DNA of 64,000 nt. Origin: Planctomycetota bacterium (GTDB taxonomy: Bacteria > Planctomycetota > SZUA-567 > H5-PLA8). Of the stretch, positions 1 through 8,854 are shown piece after piece; the first letter of the stretch is position 1; every line of letters begins with the position of its first letter. The DNA is taken from contig JACQFI010000021.1 in NCBI GenBank assembly GCA_016200135.1, forward strand, positions 61,089 through 125,088, read 5' to 3'. A program made the translations under genes and the position numbers. The notes under the pieces were generated by a model. The model worked only from the letters and a program-made list of their open reading frames with translations, had not been told where the DNA came from and searched no databases.

Positions 1-1
1 C

Positions 2-1021
2 TCGGGACAGTCCAACGCCTGTGGCCGCGCCGAGCTTCCGGGCTACGAAGAACATCCGCTCGTGCAGATGTTCGACGGGCGCAAGTGGATTGCGGCCAAA
101 GAACCGCTGCCGCTGGGCGGCACCGTCGGCCCATGGATGGCGGCGGCCACGGAGACGGCCAAGGGCGGCGTGGGTGTAAAGATATGCGGTTGGGCGAGCG
201 GCGGACAACCCATCAGCCTTTGGGAAGAAGCCGGCGGCGGCTGGAAATCTCTCAGCGGGCAGATTCGCGCCGCAGGGAAGAATGCCGGCGTTTTCCTCTG
301 GTACCAAGGCGAATCCGACGCGGTGAACGGCTACGGGCCGGACAAGTACCTGGAAGTCCTCCAGGATCTCGCTTCGCGCGTGCGCAAGGAGGCCGGCAAT
401 CCGCAGATGCTCACCGTCATTGTCCAACTGGCTACCTTCGGCAGTGGCAGCAGTCAGCGCAAGACGATGGACATCCGCGAGGCGCAGCGTCAGTTCGTGC
501 TCAAAGACCCGCACGCCATTCTCGTAACGGCCATGGGCCGCGAATGCGACGGCACGCATTTGAAGAAAGACGGTTACTTCGAATTGGGCCGAGAGATTTC
601 CCGCGCGCTGCTCAAGACCCGCTACGGCAAGAAAGATGTGGACTGGCCCGGCCCGGTGCTCGATGCGGCCGTCTACGGCGCCGACGGCAAATCGGTGCTT
701 GCGCATTTTGCCGAGGCAAAAAAACTCACGGGGCTCGACGCGGCCGATTTCGCGGTGCTGGACAGCCAGGGCGTGGTGAATTGCACCAAGGTTCTTGGCG
801 AAAACACGCGCATAGCCCTGACGTTGGAACGGGCGGTGACGCCTCCGGCTAAATTGGTCTATGGATACGGTAACGGACCTAAAGCCACGCTGGTCGACGA
901 GGCCGGCAACCGCGCCCCGGCGGTGCATCTTGAAATCGCCAAGGGTCCTCCGCCTCCCGACATGGAAACAAAAGCGCCCAACGGCGCGGGAGCACCCGCA
1001 AGCAAGGTGGCAGGCAAATAG
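2..1021 (+). CDS. Sialate O-acetylesterase / CE6-like SGNH hydrolase, 5' end outside window
   Basis: Partial gene. The reading frame is open from base 2, and the first in-window codons give GQSNACG, the block that carries the catalytic serine in the SASA (sialate O-acetylesterase, CE6 acetylxylan esterase) family, so the true start lies upstream of base 1. Further family blocks follow: WYQGES about 100 residues later, and DGTHLKKDGY, which supplies the Asp/His pair, near residue 185 of the visible part. The last ~110 residues look like a beta-rich accessory region ending in an Ala/Gly/Pro tail. Known family role: removing acetyl esters from sialic acids or plant-type polysaccharides, usually in the periplasm. 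The signal peptide is not visible because of the truncation. It fits the carbohydrate-degrading genes that follow, but it is separated from them by an opposing gene. Confidence 0.85.
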   Translation, partial: SGQSNACGRAELPGYEEHPLVQMFDGRKWIAAKEPLPLGGTVGPWMAAATETAKGGVGVKICGWASGGQPISLWEEAGGGWKSLSGQIRAAGKNAGVFLWYQGESDAVNGYGPDKYLEVLQDLASRVRKEAGNPQMLTVIVQLATFGSGSSQRKTMDIREAQRQFVLKDPHAILVTAMGRECDGTHLKKDGYFELGREISRALLKTRYGKKDVDWPGPVLDAAVYGADGKSVLAHFAEAKKLTGLDAADFAVLDSQGVVNCTKVLGENTRIALTLERAVTPPAKLVYGYGNGPKATLVDEAGNRAPAVHLEIAKGPPPPDMETKAPNGAGAPASKVAGK

Positions 1022-1128
1022 CGCTCACCGCGGCATCCAAAGATTGATCGTTGTCGAAGCAGGCTGATGGTGTTCAGACTCATTGAGCGCTACGTGACGA
1101 ACTATAAGTAGAGGTTAGCAAGCAATGC

Positions 1129-2385
1129 CTACGGCTTCGCCTTCTCCGCCGCCGGAACCCCGATCTCGAAGTCGTCGATGCAGAAGATGCTGCCCGCGGC
1201 CGGACCGAAACCCCAGACGTTGGCGTCGCCGATGAGCCCCGACTCAGGGGCCTTGCCGTTCACGACCTCGGCGCCTTTCACCAGGGAGAAGTTGCCGAAG
1301 GCCAGATCGACCTCCGTCCAGGCGTTCAGTTTGGGCTCTCGAATCTTGTAGGAGAAACTTCCTTCGATGCCCACCACGCGGAAGCCGATATCGATGATCG
1401 TCACGCCGGTGGTGTAATACTTCAGCTTCACGCGTGCGCCGGGCTTGATCTGCAGCACCGCGCCGTGGTTCAACTGCGGAGTCTGCCCCGGAAAGTCTCC
1501 GGCCATAAAGCGTCCCCGGAGATCGCCCGAGAGCAGTTTCAGCTTCAACACGTGTCCTTGCGCCCGGTTGGTCGGATCGGCCACGGGCTCGGCGAAGACG
1601 GTGCTCCAACCGGCAATCTCGGCGCCTTCGAAATCTTCCTTATAGGTGCTGGGCAGTTCGGCGGCGGCCCCGGCCGGCACCTGCGGGGCAGGCGCGGGAC
1701 CCGCGGGCTGCGCGGCGGCAGCCACTGGCTTTTCCGCGGGAGGATTCTTCAATTCGTTGAGCAGCGCGCGCGCCCGCCGGGCGACGATGGCTTCGCCGTA
1801 CTTCCTGAGATACGCCTCGATGCGCGCCATGCGCCCGGCTTTGTCGTCCGCGGCGAGGCCCTCGAAGCGCCGCAGCCGGTCGAACTCGTCCGAGGCTTCG
1901 GCTTCCGGATCTTTCTCGGTCTTTGCTGCGCCCGTGGGCGGTGCGGCGGGTGGGCCGGGTGTCGCGCCCGGCTGCGCAACCGGATTACCGGAGCTCGATG
2001 GGCGCGGCTCATCGTGTGCGGAAGTTGGCGGTTTGGAAGCAGTGGTCTTGGTTGTGCCGGAAGGTCCGGAAGTCAAGAAATAGATCAGTCCGAGCAGCAG
2101 CACGCCCGCGCCGATGCCGCCGTAGAGCATCAGCGGCTGTGGAGGCGCGCTGGGCGGGGACTCTGGACGGCCGGTCGTTCGGCCCGCGGGCGCGGAAGTG
2201 GGCGCGCGTCGCGCCGTGCCCTTTTGAGCCGCCAGGACGCTGGTGGATTGCGGCTGCGGCAGCGGTGCCGCCGCGGCACGGCAGCGTTCGCAGAAAAGGT
2301 TCTCGCCCTGTGCCACGGCCTTGCCGGATTGCAGGTCCTGCTCGGAGACGCGCACGCCGCACTTTTGGCAATATTGAATGATCAT
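1129..2385 (-). CDS. Zinc-ribbon, single-TM protein with C-terminal beta-sandwich (paralogue 1 of 3)
   Basis: A 418-residue protein of unassigned function. The N-terminus has a compact zinc ribbon with Cys6, Cys9, Cys32 and Cys35 (YCQKCG ... FCERC). A Pro/Ala/Ser linker leads to one membrane helix at about residues 85-107, then another low-complexity linker. A charged helical segment (FDRLRRFEG through RARALLNELK) precedes a C-terminal beta-rich domain of about 160 residues beginning YKEDFEG, which resembles carbohydrate-binding jelly-roll domains. Expected topology: zinc ribbon in the cytoplasm, beta domain outside. The protein at 16735-18009 has the same cysteine spacing and the same helical module; 40517-42139 is a longer relative. 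It is transcribed divergently from the GntR-LacI gene and shares a 195-bp gap with it. Function unknown; the architecture suggests a bridge across the membrane. Confidence 0.75.
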   Translation of the reverse strand: MIIQYCQKCGVRVSEQDLQSGKAVAQGENLFCERCRAAAAPLPQPQSTSVLAAQKGTARRAPTSAPAGRTTGRPESPPSAPPQPLMLYGGIGAGVLLLGLIYFLTSGPSGTTKTTASKPPTSAHDEPRPSSSGNPVAQPGATPGPPAAPPTGAAKTEKDPEAEASDEFDRLRRFEGLAADDKAGRMARIEAYLRKYGEAIVARRARALLNELKNPPAEKPVAAAAQPAGPAPAPQVPAGAAAELPSTYKEDFEGAEIAGWSTVFAEPVADPTNRAQGHVLKLKLLSGDLRGRFMAGDFPGQTPQLNHGAVLQIKPGARVKLKYYTTGVTIIDIGFRVVGIEGSFSYKIREPKLNAWTEVDLAFGNFSLVKGAEVVNGKAPESGLIGDANVWGFGPAAGSIFCIDDFEIGVPAAEKAKP

Positions 2386-2512
2386 AGGGTTCCGACTCTA
2401 CGGCCGCACAACACAGGCCCGCGAAACTCCAATCTATCCGGAATTTCGCCGTTGTAACCCTACTCACGTTTGAATCTTGCAACGAAGAACTCCAAACCCT
2501 GAAAAAGAGGAC

Positions 2513-2557
2513 TTCCAATCCGTATGTTCTGGTGTATGGTACATAAAGGTACATAAA
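2513..2557 (+). promoter_or_regulatory. Candidate promoter with overlapping operator for the GntR-LacI gene
   Basis: TTCCAA (2513-2518), 16 bp, then TATGGT (2535-2540) makes a weak sigma70-type promoter. The -10 lies inside the palindrome TATG-GTA-CATA (2535-2545), and the 10-mer GGTACATAAA is repeated in tandem at 2538-2547 and 2548-2557, one helical turn apart. GntR-type regulators commonly bind such GTAC-centred sites, so autoregulation is a reasonable inference. No binding data exist. Confidence 0.4.
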
Positions 2558-2580
2558 AGAAATGACAGGATACCAATACC

Positions 2581-3687
2581 ATGACTACCTCCGTTAACCT
2601 AAGCTTTGATAAGCCCTTACCATCCTATGCGCAACTGCAGCAGGCGCTCCGTGAGGCCATCGTCTCGCGAAAGCTGGCGCCGGGCGCCCGGCTACCGGAA
2701 GAGCGCGTCCTCGCCAAGCAGTTCTCCTTATCTAGGGGCACGGTTCGCCGAGCGCTCGCGCGGCTTGAAGAAGAGGGCCTGCTCCTGCGGCATCAAGGGC
2801 GCGGGACGTTCGTCTCGGCGCCGGACACGCTTCCGGCGGTGCCGCTGGCGGTGGTCATCGAAGGCGACGCGGCGCGCGCGCGGCTCGGGTTTCCGGGCGA
2901 TCTCTTCCGCGCGCTGATGGAAGCGGCCACGAAGCAGGGCGCGGAACTGCTGCTGCGCGAGACGCCGCACCAGCGCGCGGCGGTGGAACCGGCGGCGTTC
3001 ATCTTTCTGCTGCCGCGCGACCAGGAGATGCTGCGGCGCGTGGCGGCGACCGGCAAGCCGGTGATCGCGGTCGACTACCAGGTTCCGGGCCCCGGCATCG
3101 ATTCGATCGTTTTCGACAACGTCCGCGCGGGCCGCGAGGCCACGCGGCACCTGATTGACTTGGGGCACCGCCGGATCGCGTACATCGACGCGCAGGTCTC
3201 GATCGAGCGGCACTTCGTGGACGAGTCGAACTCGCCCGAGCGCCTGGCGGGCATGCGGGAGGCTTTGCGCGAGGGCGGCATCCGCGACGAAACGGTCTGG
3301 AAGCTGCCGCTGGACGAGCGCGACATCCGCCGCGAGCTTCCGGCGCTGCTCAAGCGCGGATCGATGCCGACGGCGCTCTGCGCTTTCGACGAGACGGTAG
3401 CGCTGGGCGCATGGCTGGCGGCGCAGGATATGGGCCTGCGCGTGCCGGAGGACTTCAGCATCGCCTGCTTCCGCCAGCTCGACGCCCCGGCGCGCGGCGG
3501 CATCGACTGGACCGGCTGCGGTTCGACCGTCCGCGACCTCGGCCAGATGGCCGTGCAGCGCGCGATCGAGCGCGCGGAGGCGTTGGGGACGCTCGCGGCC
3601 GGGCAACCCGCGATTCCGCCGGGGCGGGTGCTGTTCGCTCCGCACCAATGGTGTCCGGGTGCGACGACCGCAATACTCGCACGTTAA
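2581..3687 (+). CDS. GntR-type HTH / LacI-type sensor transcriptional regulator (AraR-like architecture)
   Basis: A 368-residue regulator. Residues ~10-80 form a GntR winged helix: PSYAQLQQALREAI, then LPEERVLAKQF, the recognition helix SRGTVRRALARLEEEGLL, and the wing HQGRGTFVS. Residues ~90-360 are a LacI/periplasmic-binding-like sensor with blocks such as FDNVRAGREATRHLIDLGHRRIAYI and TALCAFDETVALGAW. AraR of Bacillus is the known prototype of this GntR-DNA-binding plus LacI-sensor arrangement and responds to a sugar. ATG at 2581 is preceded by AGGA at 2567-2570. The PhyH, DUF4091 and alpha/alpha-toroid genes follow on the same strand after 26 bp, so it probably controls them together with itself. 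The ligand is likely a saccharide but cannot be read from sequence. Confidence 0.9.
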   Translation: MTTSVNLSFDKPLPSYAQLQQALREAIVSRKLAPGARLPEERVLAKQFSLSRGTVRRALARLEEEGLLLRHQGRGTFVSAPDTLPAVPLAVVIEGDAARARLGFPGDLFRALMEAATKQGAELLLRETPHQRAAVEPAAFIFLLPRDQEMLRRVAATGKPVIAVDYQVPGPGIDSIVFDNVRAGREATRHLIDLGHRRIAYIDAQVSIERHFVDESNSPERLAGMREALREGGIRDETVWKLPLDERDIRRELPALLKRGSMPTALCAFDETVALGAWLAAQDMGLRVPEDFSIACFRQLDAPARGGIDWTGCGSTVRDLGQMAVQRAIERAEALGTLAAGQPAIPPGRVLFAPHQWCPGATTAILAR

Positions 3688-3713
3688 TTCCACCAGGAAA
3701 AGGAGAGCGGACC

Positions 3714-4448
3714 ATGTCTTTCGCCGTGACGCAGAAGCAGATCGACCAATTCAACGAACTCGGCTACTACATCTCCGAGCCCGCGTTCGATTCGAAGATG
3801 CTCGCGGAGATCACGCGCGAGTTCGACCGGCTGCACGCGGACGTGATACGTAACGCGGAAGCCGGCGGCGACGCGAAGAAGATCCAGCTCGCGCGGCTGC
3901 GCCCGTTCATCGGCGAAGCGCATCTCAAGAGCGCCGTCCTTAAGGAAGCCGTAAAGGCGTCGGTCTATTCCGAGGCCTGCCGCGCGCTGCTCGGGCCCGA
4001 CGCCGACCTGTACTACAACCAGGTCGTGATCAAGCCGCCGGAAAAGGGCCTGCCCTTCGGCTGGCACCAGGACACCGCCTACGGTCCGTGCGAACCGTTG
4101 GAGTACCTCACGTGCTGGACCGCGATCGGACGCGCCTATGTCGACAACGGCTGCGTCTGGATCATTCCCGGCTCGCACAAGCGCGGCTTGCTCAAGCACG
4201 TCCGCAACGAACTCTCGCTCGACGCCGTGGACGTGGACGAGCGCGGCGCGATCCCGGTGGAACTCGAGCCCGGCCAGGTCGTGATCTTCAATTCGCTCAT
4301 GCTGCATAAGAGCGGGCCGAACGTGAGCAAGGACGTGCGCCGCGCCTACGTGCCGCAGTACCACGTCTCGAACGTGATCACGAAGGACACCGGCCAGCCG
4401 CACGGCGACCGCTTTCCGATCCTGCGCGCGGGCAAGCAGGCGGCGTAG
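3714..4448 (+). CDS. Phytanoyl-CoA dioxygenase (PhyH) family Fe(II)/2-oxoglutarate oxygenase
   Basis: A 244-residue protein, starting at ATG 3714 behind AAGGAGAG (3700-3707); the open frame extends further upstream but only overlaps the regulator gene. It shows the non-haem iron facial triad of the PhyH family: His118 and Asp120 in WHQDTAY and distal His198 in LMLHKSGPN, with Arg209/Arg210 as candidate 2-oxoglutarate-binding residues. Family members hydroxylate very diverse small molecules, so the substrate is not predictable. Location directly behind the GntR-LacI regulator and before two carbohydrate-type secreted or cytoplasmic proteins suggests a role in catabolism of a modified sugar or sugar-linked compound. 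Length and fold blocks are typical of bacterial PhyH proteins; nothing appears truncated. Confidence 0.88.
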   Translation: MSFAVTQKQIDQFNELGYYISEPAFDSKMLAEITREFDRLHADVIRNAEAGGDAKKIQLARLRPFIGEAHLKSAVLKEAVKASVYSEACRALLGPDADLYYNQVVIKPPEKGLPFGWHQDTAYGPCEPLEYLTCWTAIGRAYVDNGCVWIIPGSHKRGLLKHVRNELSLDAVDVDERGAIPVELEPGQVVIFNSLMLHKSGPNVSKDVRRAYVPQYHVSNVITKDTGQPHGDRFPILRAGKQAA

Positions 4449-4491
4449 GCCGTGAATAAAAGGGGGAGTTCAACGGCAAAGGGGGCACGCG

Positions 4492-6231
4492 ATGCATTCA
4501 ATCAAGATGCTCGTGCTGGGAACTTTGGCGCTCGCATCCGCCGCGATGGCCTCGGATGCGAACCTGGAGTTGATGGTTTATAGCGACGGCCCGAAGCTGC
4601 GCCGCGACGAAGCGTGGCCCGAGAAGAGCGCGGTCTACGCTGCCGCAAAGAAGGAGCTCCGCCTCAGCGGCGCGCGCAACGAGGTCCTCGGCTTCCAGAT
4701 CTTCCTGCGCTCCAAGGAAGGAAGCATCGGGGGCGTGAACATCCAGGCGGCCGACCTCGCGGGCGCCGGTTCGGGGAAGCCGGCGCTCGAAGCGAAGAAC
4801 CTTGAGTTCTTCCGCGCGTGGTTCACCAAGGTCGAGACGCCCTCGGAGACCAACGGCAAGGTGCACGGGCGCGGGGTAGGGGAGTACCCCGACCCGCTGG
4901 TGCCGTTGCAGGCGAAGAAGTTCGGCGCGCCGTTCGATCTGGCGCCGGGCCAGACCGAGATTCTCTTCGGCGACCTGTACATTCCCCACGGCACGCCCGC
5001 GGGCGAGTACCGCGGTGTGCTCACGCTGAGCTCCGGCGGCAAGGAACTCGAGAAACTCGACCTGACGCTTACGGTCTGGAACTTCACGCTGCCGGAAGAG
5101 TCGCACTTCAAGAGTACGTGCTATTACGAGACCGAGTTCGTCCGCTGGGGCTTCCGCAATCCGTCGCCAGAGGACGCGCTCAAGATCGAGGAGAACTTCT
5201 TCAAGCTCGCGCAGCGCCACCGCATGAACTGCCCGTCGGACGTCACGCTGCGCGCAAGCGAGACCGACTGGGAAAAGTGGGCCGAGCGCTACGGCAAGTA
5301 CCTCGACGGTTCGGCCTTCACCGCGAGCCCCGGCAAAGGCCAGCCGCAGTACCTCTGGCGCACGGGCATGGACGTGAACGCCGGCGAGGCGGAATGGAAG
5401 GCGCGGCTGAAGGTGGCGGCCGACTACTTTCAGAAAAAGGGCTGGCTGGACCGGTTCGTGATCTCGGGCTTTGACGAGCCCAAACCCGCGCAGTATCCGC
5501 TGGTGAAACGCATCGCGCAGTTCACGCGCGAGGCCAGCAACGGGCGCATCAAGTTCTTCCTTCCCGGCGCGTCGCCGAATCCCGAGTACCAGGATTTCGT
5601 GGATATCTGGGACGGTTGCTGGACGGAGAAAGACCTGCCCGCGCTGGAAGAACGCCGCAAGGCCGGGCAGCGCGTCTGGTACGCGGGATCGTTCGGTGCG
5701 CCGGCGAATCCGTGCATGGACGACCTGCCTTACGGCAACCGCGCGTGGCCGTGGGTCGGCTGGCGTTTCAACTTCGAAGGCTTCGAGATGTGGCACGCGG
5801 TCTACTGGACGGACAAGTTCAACCTGCCGAAAGAACAGCGCGCGGAAATGGACCGCAACCCCGAGAAGTACCTGAACGTCTGGAAAAATCCCACCTCGCT
5901 CACGTTCGACGAAGGCCGCAAGCGCGGCGGCAAGCGCTGGAAGGAGGACATCCTCCAGAACGGCAGCACGAGCCTCTTCTATCCCGGCTATGACGCCGGC
6001 CTGCCGCTTGAATGCGTGGCGAGCCTCAAGGCCAAGGACTTCCGCCGCGGCGCGCAGGACTACGAGTACCTCTGGCTGCTGAAAAAGGCCGGCGAGCAGA
6101 AGCTGGTCGACGCGGGCCTGGCGAAAGTGCTCACGGCGGAGGGGAAGGGCCTGACCTTGGACGAACAGGTCTGGGAGGATGTCCGCAAAATGCTGGGCGA
6201 GAAGCTGGACAAGATCGGAGATATCAAGTGA
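4492..6231 (+). CDS. Secreted DUF4091 family protein (glycoside-hydrolase-like)
   Basis: A 579-residue protein with an N-terminal signal peptide (hydrophobic stretch ending near Ala-Met-Ala-Ser, residues 1-21). An N-terminal beta-sandwich of ~200 residues is followed by a TIM-barrel-like region containing VISGFDEPKPAQYP; the DEP block is characteristic of DUF4091 proteins. The C-terminus carries the diagnostic DUF4091 part: GKRWKEDILQNG, STSLFYPG and RRGAQDYEYLWLLKKAG. The family is widespread in polysaccharide utilisation loci, and some relatives act on glycans, but this member's substrate is unknown. A purine-rich AAAGGGGG lies just before ATG 4492. Its stop overlaps the GTG of the next gene (GTGA), which implies translational coupling. 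Confidence 0.85.
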   Translation: MHSIKMLVLGTLALASAAMASDANLELMVYSDGPKLRRDEAWPEKSAVYAAAKKELRLSGARNEVLGFQIFLRSKEGSIGGVNIQAADLAGAGSGKPALEAKNLEFFRAWFTKVETPSETNGKVHGRGVGEYPDPLVPLQAKKFGAPFDLAPGQTEILFGDLYIPHGTPAGEYRGVLTLSSGGKELEKLDLTLTVWNFTLPEESHFKSTCYYETEFVRWGFRNPSPEDALKIEENFFKLAQRHRMNCPSDVTLRASETDWEKWAERYGKYLDGSAFTASPGKGQPQYLWRTGMDVNAGEAEWKARLKVAADYFQKKGWLDRFVISGFDEPKPAQYPLVKRIAQFTREASNGRIKFFLPGASPNPEYQDFVDIWDGCWTEKDLPALEERRKAGQRVWYAGSFGAPANPCMDDLPYGNRAWPWVGWRFNFEGFEMWHAVYWTDKFNLPKEQRAEMDRNPEKYLNVWKNPTSLTFDEGRKRGGKRWKEDILQNGSTSLFYPGYDAGLPLECVASLKAKDFRRGAQDYEYLWLLKKAGEQKLVDAGLAKVLTAEGKGLTLDEQVWEDVRKMLGEKLDKIGDIK

Positions 6232-8096
6232 GCATGCAGGCGGTCCGGGATTGGTTCCTGCGGCGCATGCTCGGAAATGTGCCGTACATTCTGGAATGCT
6301 TCGACGAACGGCGCGGCTGCTTCTGCGAAGGCGCCGCCGCGAACCAGCACTGCCTGCGCGTGCTGGCGCACTTCTACAAGCACGCGGCGCCCGGCAACGA
6401 ACTCTTGGGCGACGGTAGCGTGCTCGATAAGATCGTTCGCGCGGGCGACGCGATGGTGAGCGCCGAGAAGCCCGGGCGGCACGGCGGGACGCTCGGCGGC
6501 GAATGGATTCCCTACAACCTGCTCGAATGCTACGACTGGCTCGGCGAGGAACTGGGCGCGGAGCGCAAGGCGCGCTGGCGCGAGGCGCTCGGGCGGCACT
6601 TCGAGGCGCAAGGACAGACGAACAACTACATCGCGACGGCGCCAAACCATTTTGTCTGGCGCGCGGCGGTGCTCGCCCGGGCGGCGCGGCTCTTCGACCG
6701 GCCCGAACTGCTCAGTGCGGCGCGGATGCTCGCGAAGCAGGTATGCAAGATGCAGACGACCGACGGCTATTGGGACGAGGCGCACCGCGGGCAGGGGCCG
6801 TCGCCGAGTTACCACCGCGTTCATCTCCACGGCTTGGACCTCTATGTACGCAACAGCGGAGACGAGAGCGTGCGCCCAGCGCTCGAGCGCGGCATCGCGT
6901 TTTGCGTGCGCGCGGCATATCCGGACGGCGTGCCGATCGAAACCTTTGACGGCCGGCAGCCGTACTTCTCGTCGTTCGCCATGGCCGCGAGCGCGCTCAC
7001 GCGTACGCCCGCAGGCCGGCGTCTGCTGCGCAACCAGTGCGCGCCGTCGGACCGCCTCGGCCAACTGGACGTGAACCGCCCCTGTGGCTTCGGGCTCTCG
7101 TGGTACGTCTTCGCCGGTACGGACTTCATGCTCGACGGCTACCGCTTTATGGAAGACGGCCCCGAGGCCGAGATCCCGCAGGAACGCGACGGCCATGCGG
7201 ATTCCTTTGTCATTCACGGCCAGGAAGGCGCGGGCGGCGCGGTCACGCTGCGCAAAGGCGCGTGGTTCGCCGCGGTCTCGGCCATTGAGAGCGACGTGCC
7301 GCGCTTCATTCCGAACGTGTACATCACCGAGCGCCAGAGCGGCTTCAGCTTCTTCCACCGGGACGCGGGCCTGGTGGCGGGCGGCGGGAACCGCATGCGC
7401 AACCACGCGCCGCTGGCGAACGCGGTGGTGCTCACCGGCTGGCAGGACGTCGACTGCCAAGCGGGCGTCTTTCATGCGCCGTACCTGGACGAGTTCGAAC
7501 GCGACGCCGCGGGCCGCGAGCGCACCGAGCAGGCGCCGTTCGCTTCGGCGGGCCTGCCGCGCCCGGGACACGAAGGCATCGATCCGGTCAAGAGCTGCTA
7601 CCATCCGCTCAAGCGCCGGGCCGAATTGCGGCCCGGCGGCGCGGCGCTCACGCTGGAGTTCCTCCACGGGACCATTCGCTTCGAGCTCGAGCTGCTCGAC
7701 GACCGCCGCGCGCGCATCCGCTATGCGTACGAGACCTGCGGCGTGCGCAAGCTGCTGCTCCAAGTGCCGGTGCCGCTCTTTCACCCCTACGCGTTCGAAC
7801 TCGACGGCGCGGCGCGCGGCGTCGCGGACATGGAAGCGCTCGAGAGCCCGGCAGTGCGCGCAGGTGTCTCGCTGCGGGCCGGACCGTGCGGCGCGACGTA
7901 CGCCGTGCCGCCGGGCCGCGAGGCGTCGTTCACCTATCCGCTGGAGCCGATCCGCAACGGACAGATCAAGCGCATGAACTATGTCCCCGACCCGCGCTTC
8001 AAGCCGCTTTACGTCGTGGGCTTGCTCTCGCAGGCGTTCACCGGCGATTTGAGCGCGGGTGCGGGTGAGTTGGTGACGGTCGAAATCGAGCGGTAG
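6228..8096 (+). CDS. Alpha/alpha-toroid protein with C-terminal beta domain, possible polysaccharide-acting enzyme
   Basis: A 622-residue protein from GTG 6228, which overlaps the DUF4091 stop (GTGA); ATG 6234 two codons later is the alternative. The first ~330 residues are helix-rich with repeated hairpins and aromatic-rich loops (PYNLLECYDWLGEELG, NNYIATAPNHFVWRAAVLARAARLF, MQTTDGYWDEAHRGQGPSPSYHRVHLHGLDLY), consistent with an (alpha/alpha)n barrel as in many lyases and hydrolases. The remaining ~290 residues are beta-rich and resemble the beta-sandwich that accompanies such barrels. There is no signal peptide. I cannot assign a CAZy family. Its operon position suggests it processes the product of the DUF4091 protein or a related glycoside. 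Confidence 0.65.
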   Translation: MSMQAVRDWFLRRMLGNVPYILECFDERRGCFCEGAAANQHCLRVLAHFYKHAAPGNELLGDGSVLDKIVRAGDAMVSAEKPGRHGGTLGGEWIPYNLLECYDWLGEELGAERKARWREALGRHFEAQGQTNNYIATAPNHFVWRAAVLARAARLFDRPELLSAARMLAKQVCKMQTTDGYWDEAHRGQGPSPSYHRVHLHGLDLYVRNSGDESVRPALERGIAFCVRAAYPDGVPIETFDGRQPYFSSFAMAASALTRTPAGRRLLRNQCAPSDRLGQLDVNRPCGFGLSWYVFAGTDFMLDGYRFMEDGPEAEIPQERDGHADSFVIHGQEGAGGAVTLRKGAWFAAVSAIESDVPRFIPNVYITERQSGFSFFHRDAGLVAGGGNRMRNHAPLANAVVLTGWQDVDCQAGVFHAPYLDEFERDAAGRERTEQAPFASAGLPRPGHEGIDPVKSCYHPLKRRAELRPGGAALTLEFLHGTIRFELELLDDRRARIRYAYETCGVRKLLLQVPVPLFHPYAFELDGAARGVADMEALESPAVRAGVSLRAGPCGATYAVPPGREASFTYPLEPIRNGQIKRMNYVPDPRFKPLYVVGLLSQAFTGDLSAGAGELVTVEIER

Positions 8097-8141
8097 ACCG
8101 GACACGCAGGTCTGCGCCGAGCGTCAGGGCGAGCATGACTG

Positions 8142-8513
8142 CTATTTTGAGCACGAGAAGGAAGCGCTCACCTCTTTGCGCAGTCGCGACGCATCCACCG
8201 GCCTGAAGATCACGGGGGCGGGACGCCGCAGGACTTCGGCGACGAGATCGCTGTCGAAGTCGCTTGGAGTAATGAAGATCACCGCAGGCGCAGCGGGATG
8301 CGCCGCGGCCATGCGCTCGAACAGTTCGATACCGTTCGTGCCCTGCAACTGCAGATCGGTGATGAGCAGATCGAACCGTTCGCCCTGCGCGATATGTGCG
8401 AGGGCCTCCTCCGGCGAGTTGCAATCGACGATATGGTAGTGATTCGGCTGAAAGCAACGGGCCAAACGCGCGTGCGCCGATTCGGATTGATCCACGATCA
8501 GGATGCTGCACAT
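8142..8513 (-). CDS. Stand-alone CheY-like receiver domain protein
   Basis: A 123-residue single-domain response regulator. The phospho-acceptor is Asp53 (LLITDLQLQG), the acidic site is Asp8 (LIVDQSE, with Gln9 instead of a second acidic residue), and the switch Thr82 lies in FITPSD. The normally invariant Lys of the KP motif is replaced by Arg104 (IFRPVD), so phosphorylation chemistry may be altered. GGAAGGGG precedes the ATG by 7 bases. No output domain and no partner histidine kinase are nearby; such orphan receivers usually act through protein contacts. Both sides are intergenic, the upstream side being unusually AT-rich, so it is probably monocistronic. Confidence 0.9.
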   Translation of the reverse strand: MCSILIVDQSESAHARLARCFQPNHYHIVDCNSPEEALAHIAQGERFDLLITDLQLQGTNGIELFERMAAAHPAAPAVIFITPSDFDSDLVAEVLRRPAPVIFRPVDASRLRKEVSASFSCSK

Positions 8514-8854
8514 TCAATTTCCCCTTCCTGCCGATAGGATATTACCCACCAATTAGGATACGATCATTTACGTCTTTTTCAGTCAAAAAAAGATTGGCGA
8601 ATAAAAGAATACCTATGGAAATTTCACAAAATGTCGCCATTTGCGACTGAAATAGCGTAATTTCAATGCACCCTGCGTGGAATTCATTCGACCTGAAATT
8701 CAGGGTCTATTAGTAAATAAAACGTAGAAAAATGAGGAGCCTGTGCGCGTCGAATCCGAGCGATTCGTTTGCATAAGGCGGGAAGTTCGCCCGAGCGCAT
8801 CCGCCTTTGCCGGCGCCGATTGCCGTACCGCGCCCTTTCGCGTATCTTGCCGCC
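8514..8854. other. AT-rich divergent intergenic region
   Basis: About 340 bp without a convincing gene between the receiver protein and the EEP hydrolase. The centre (about 8560-8740) is far more AT-rich than its surroundings and holds a short inverted repeat GTCGC-N5-GCGAC at 8632-8646. It must contain the receiver gene's promoter, but I see no clean -35/-10 pair. Confidence 0.5.

Noticed and set aside
4498..8105. Two long minus-strand frames (715 and 681 codons) opposite the DUF4091 and toroid genes
   Set aside because: Arg/Ala-rich with no recognisable motif, while the plus strand carries signal peptide, DUF4091 blocks and coupled starts.
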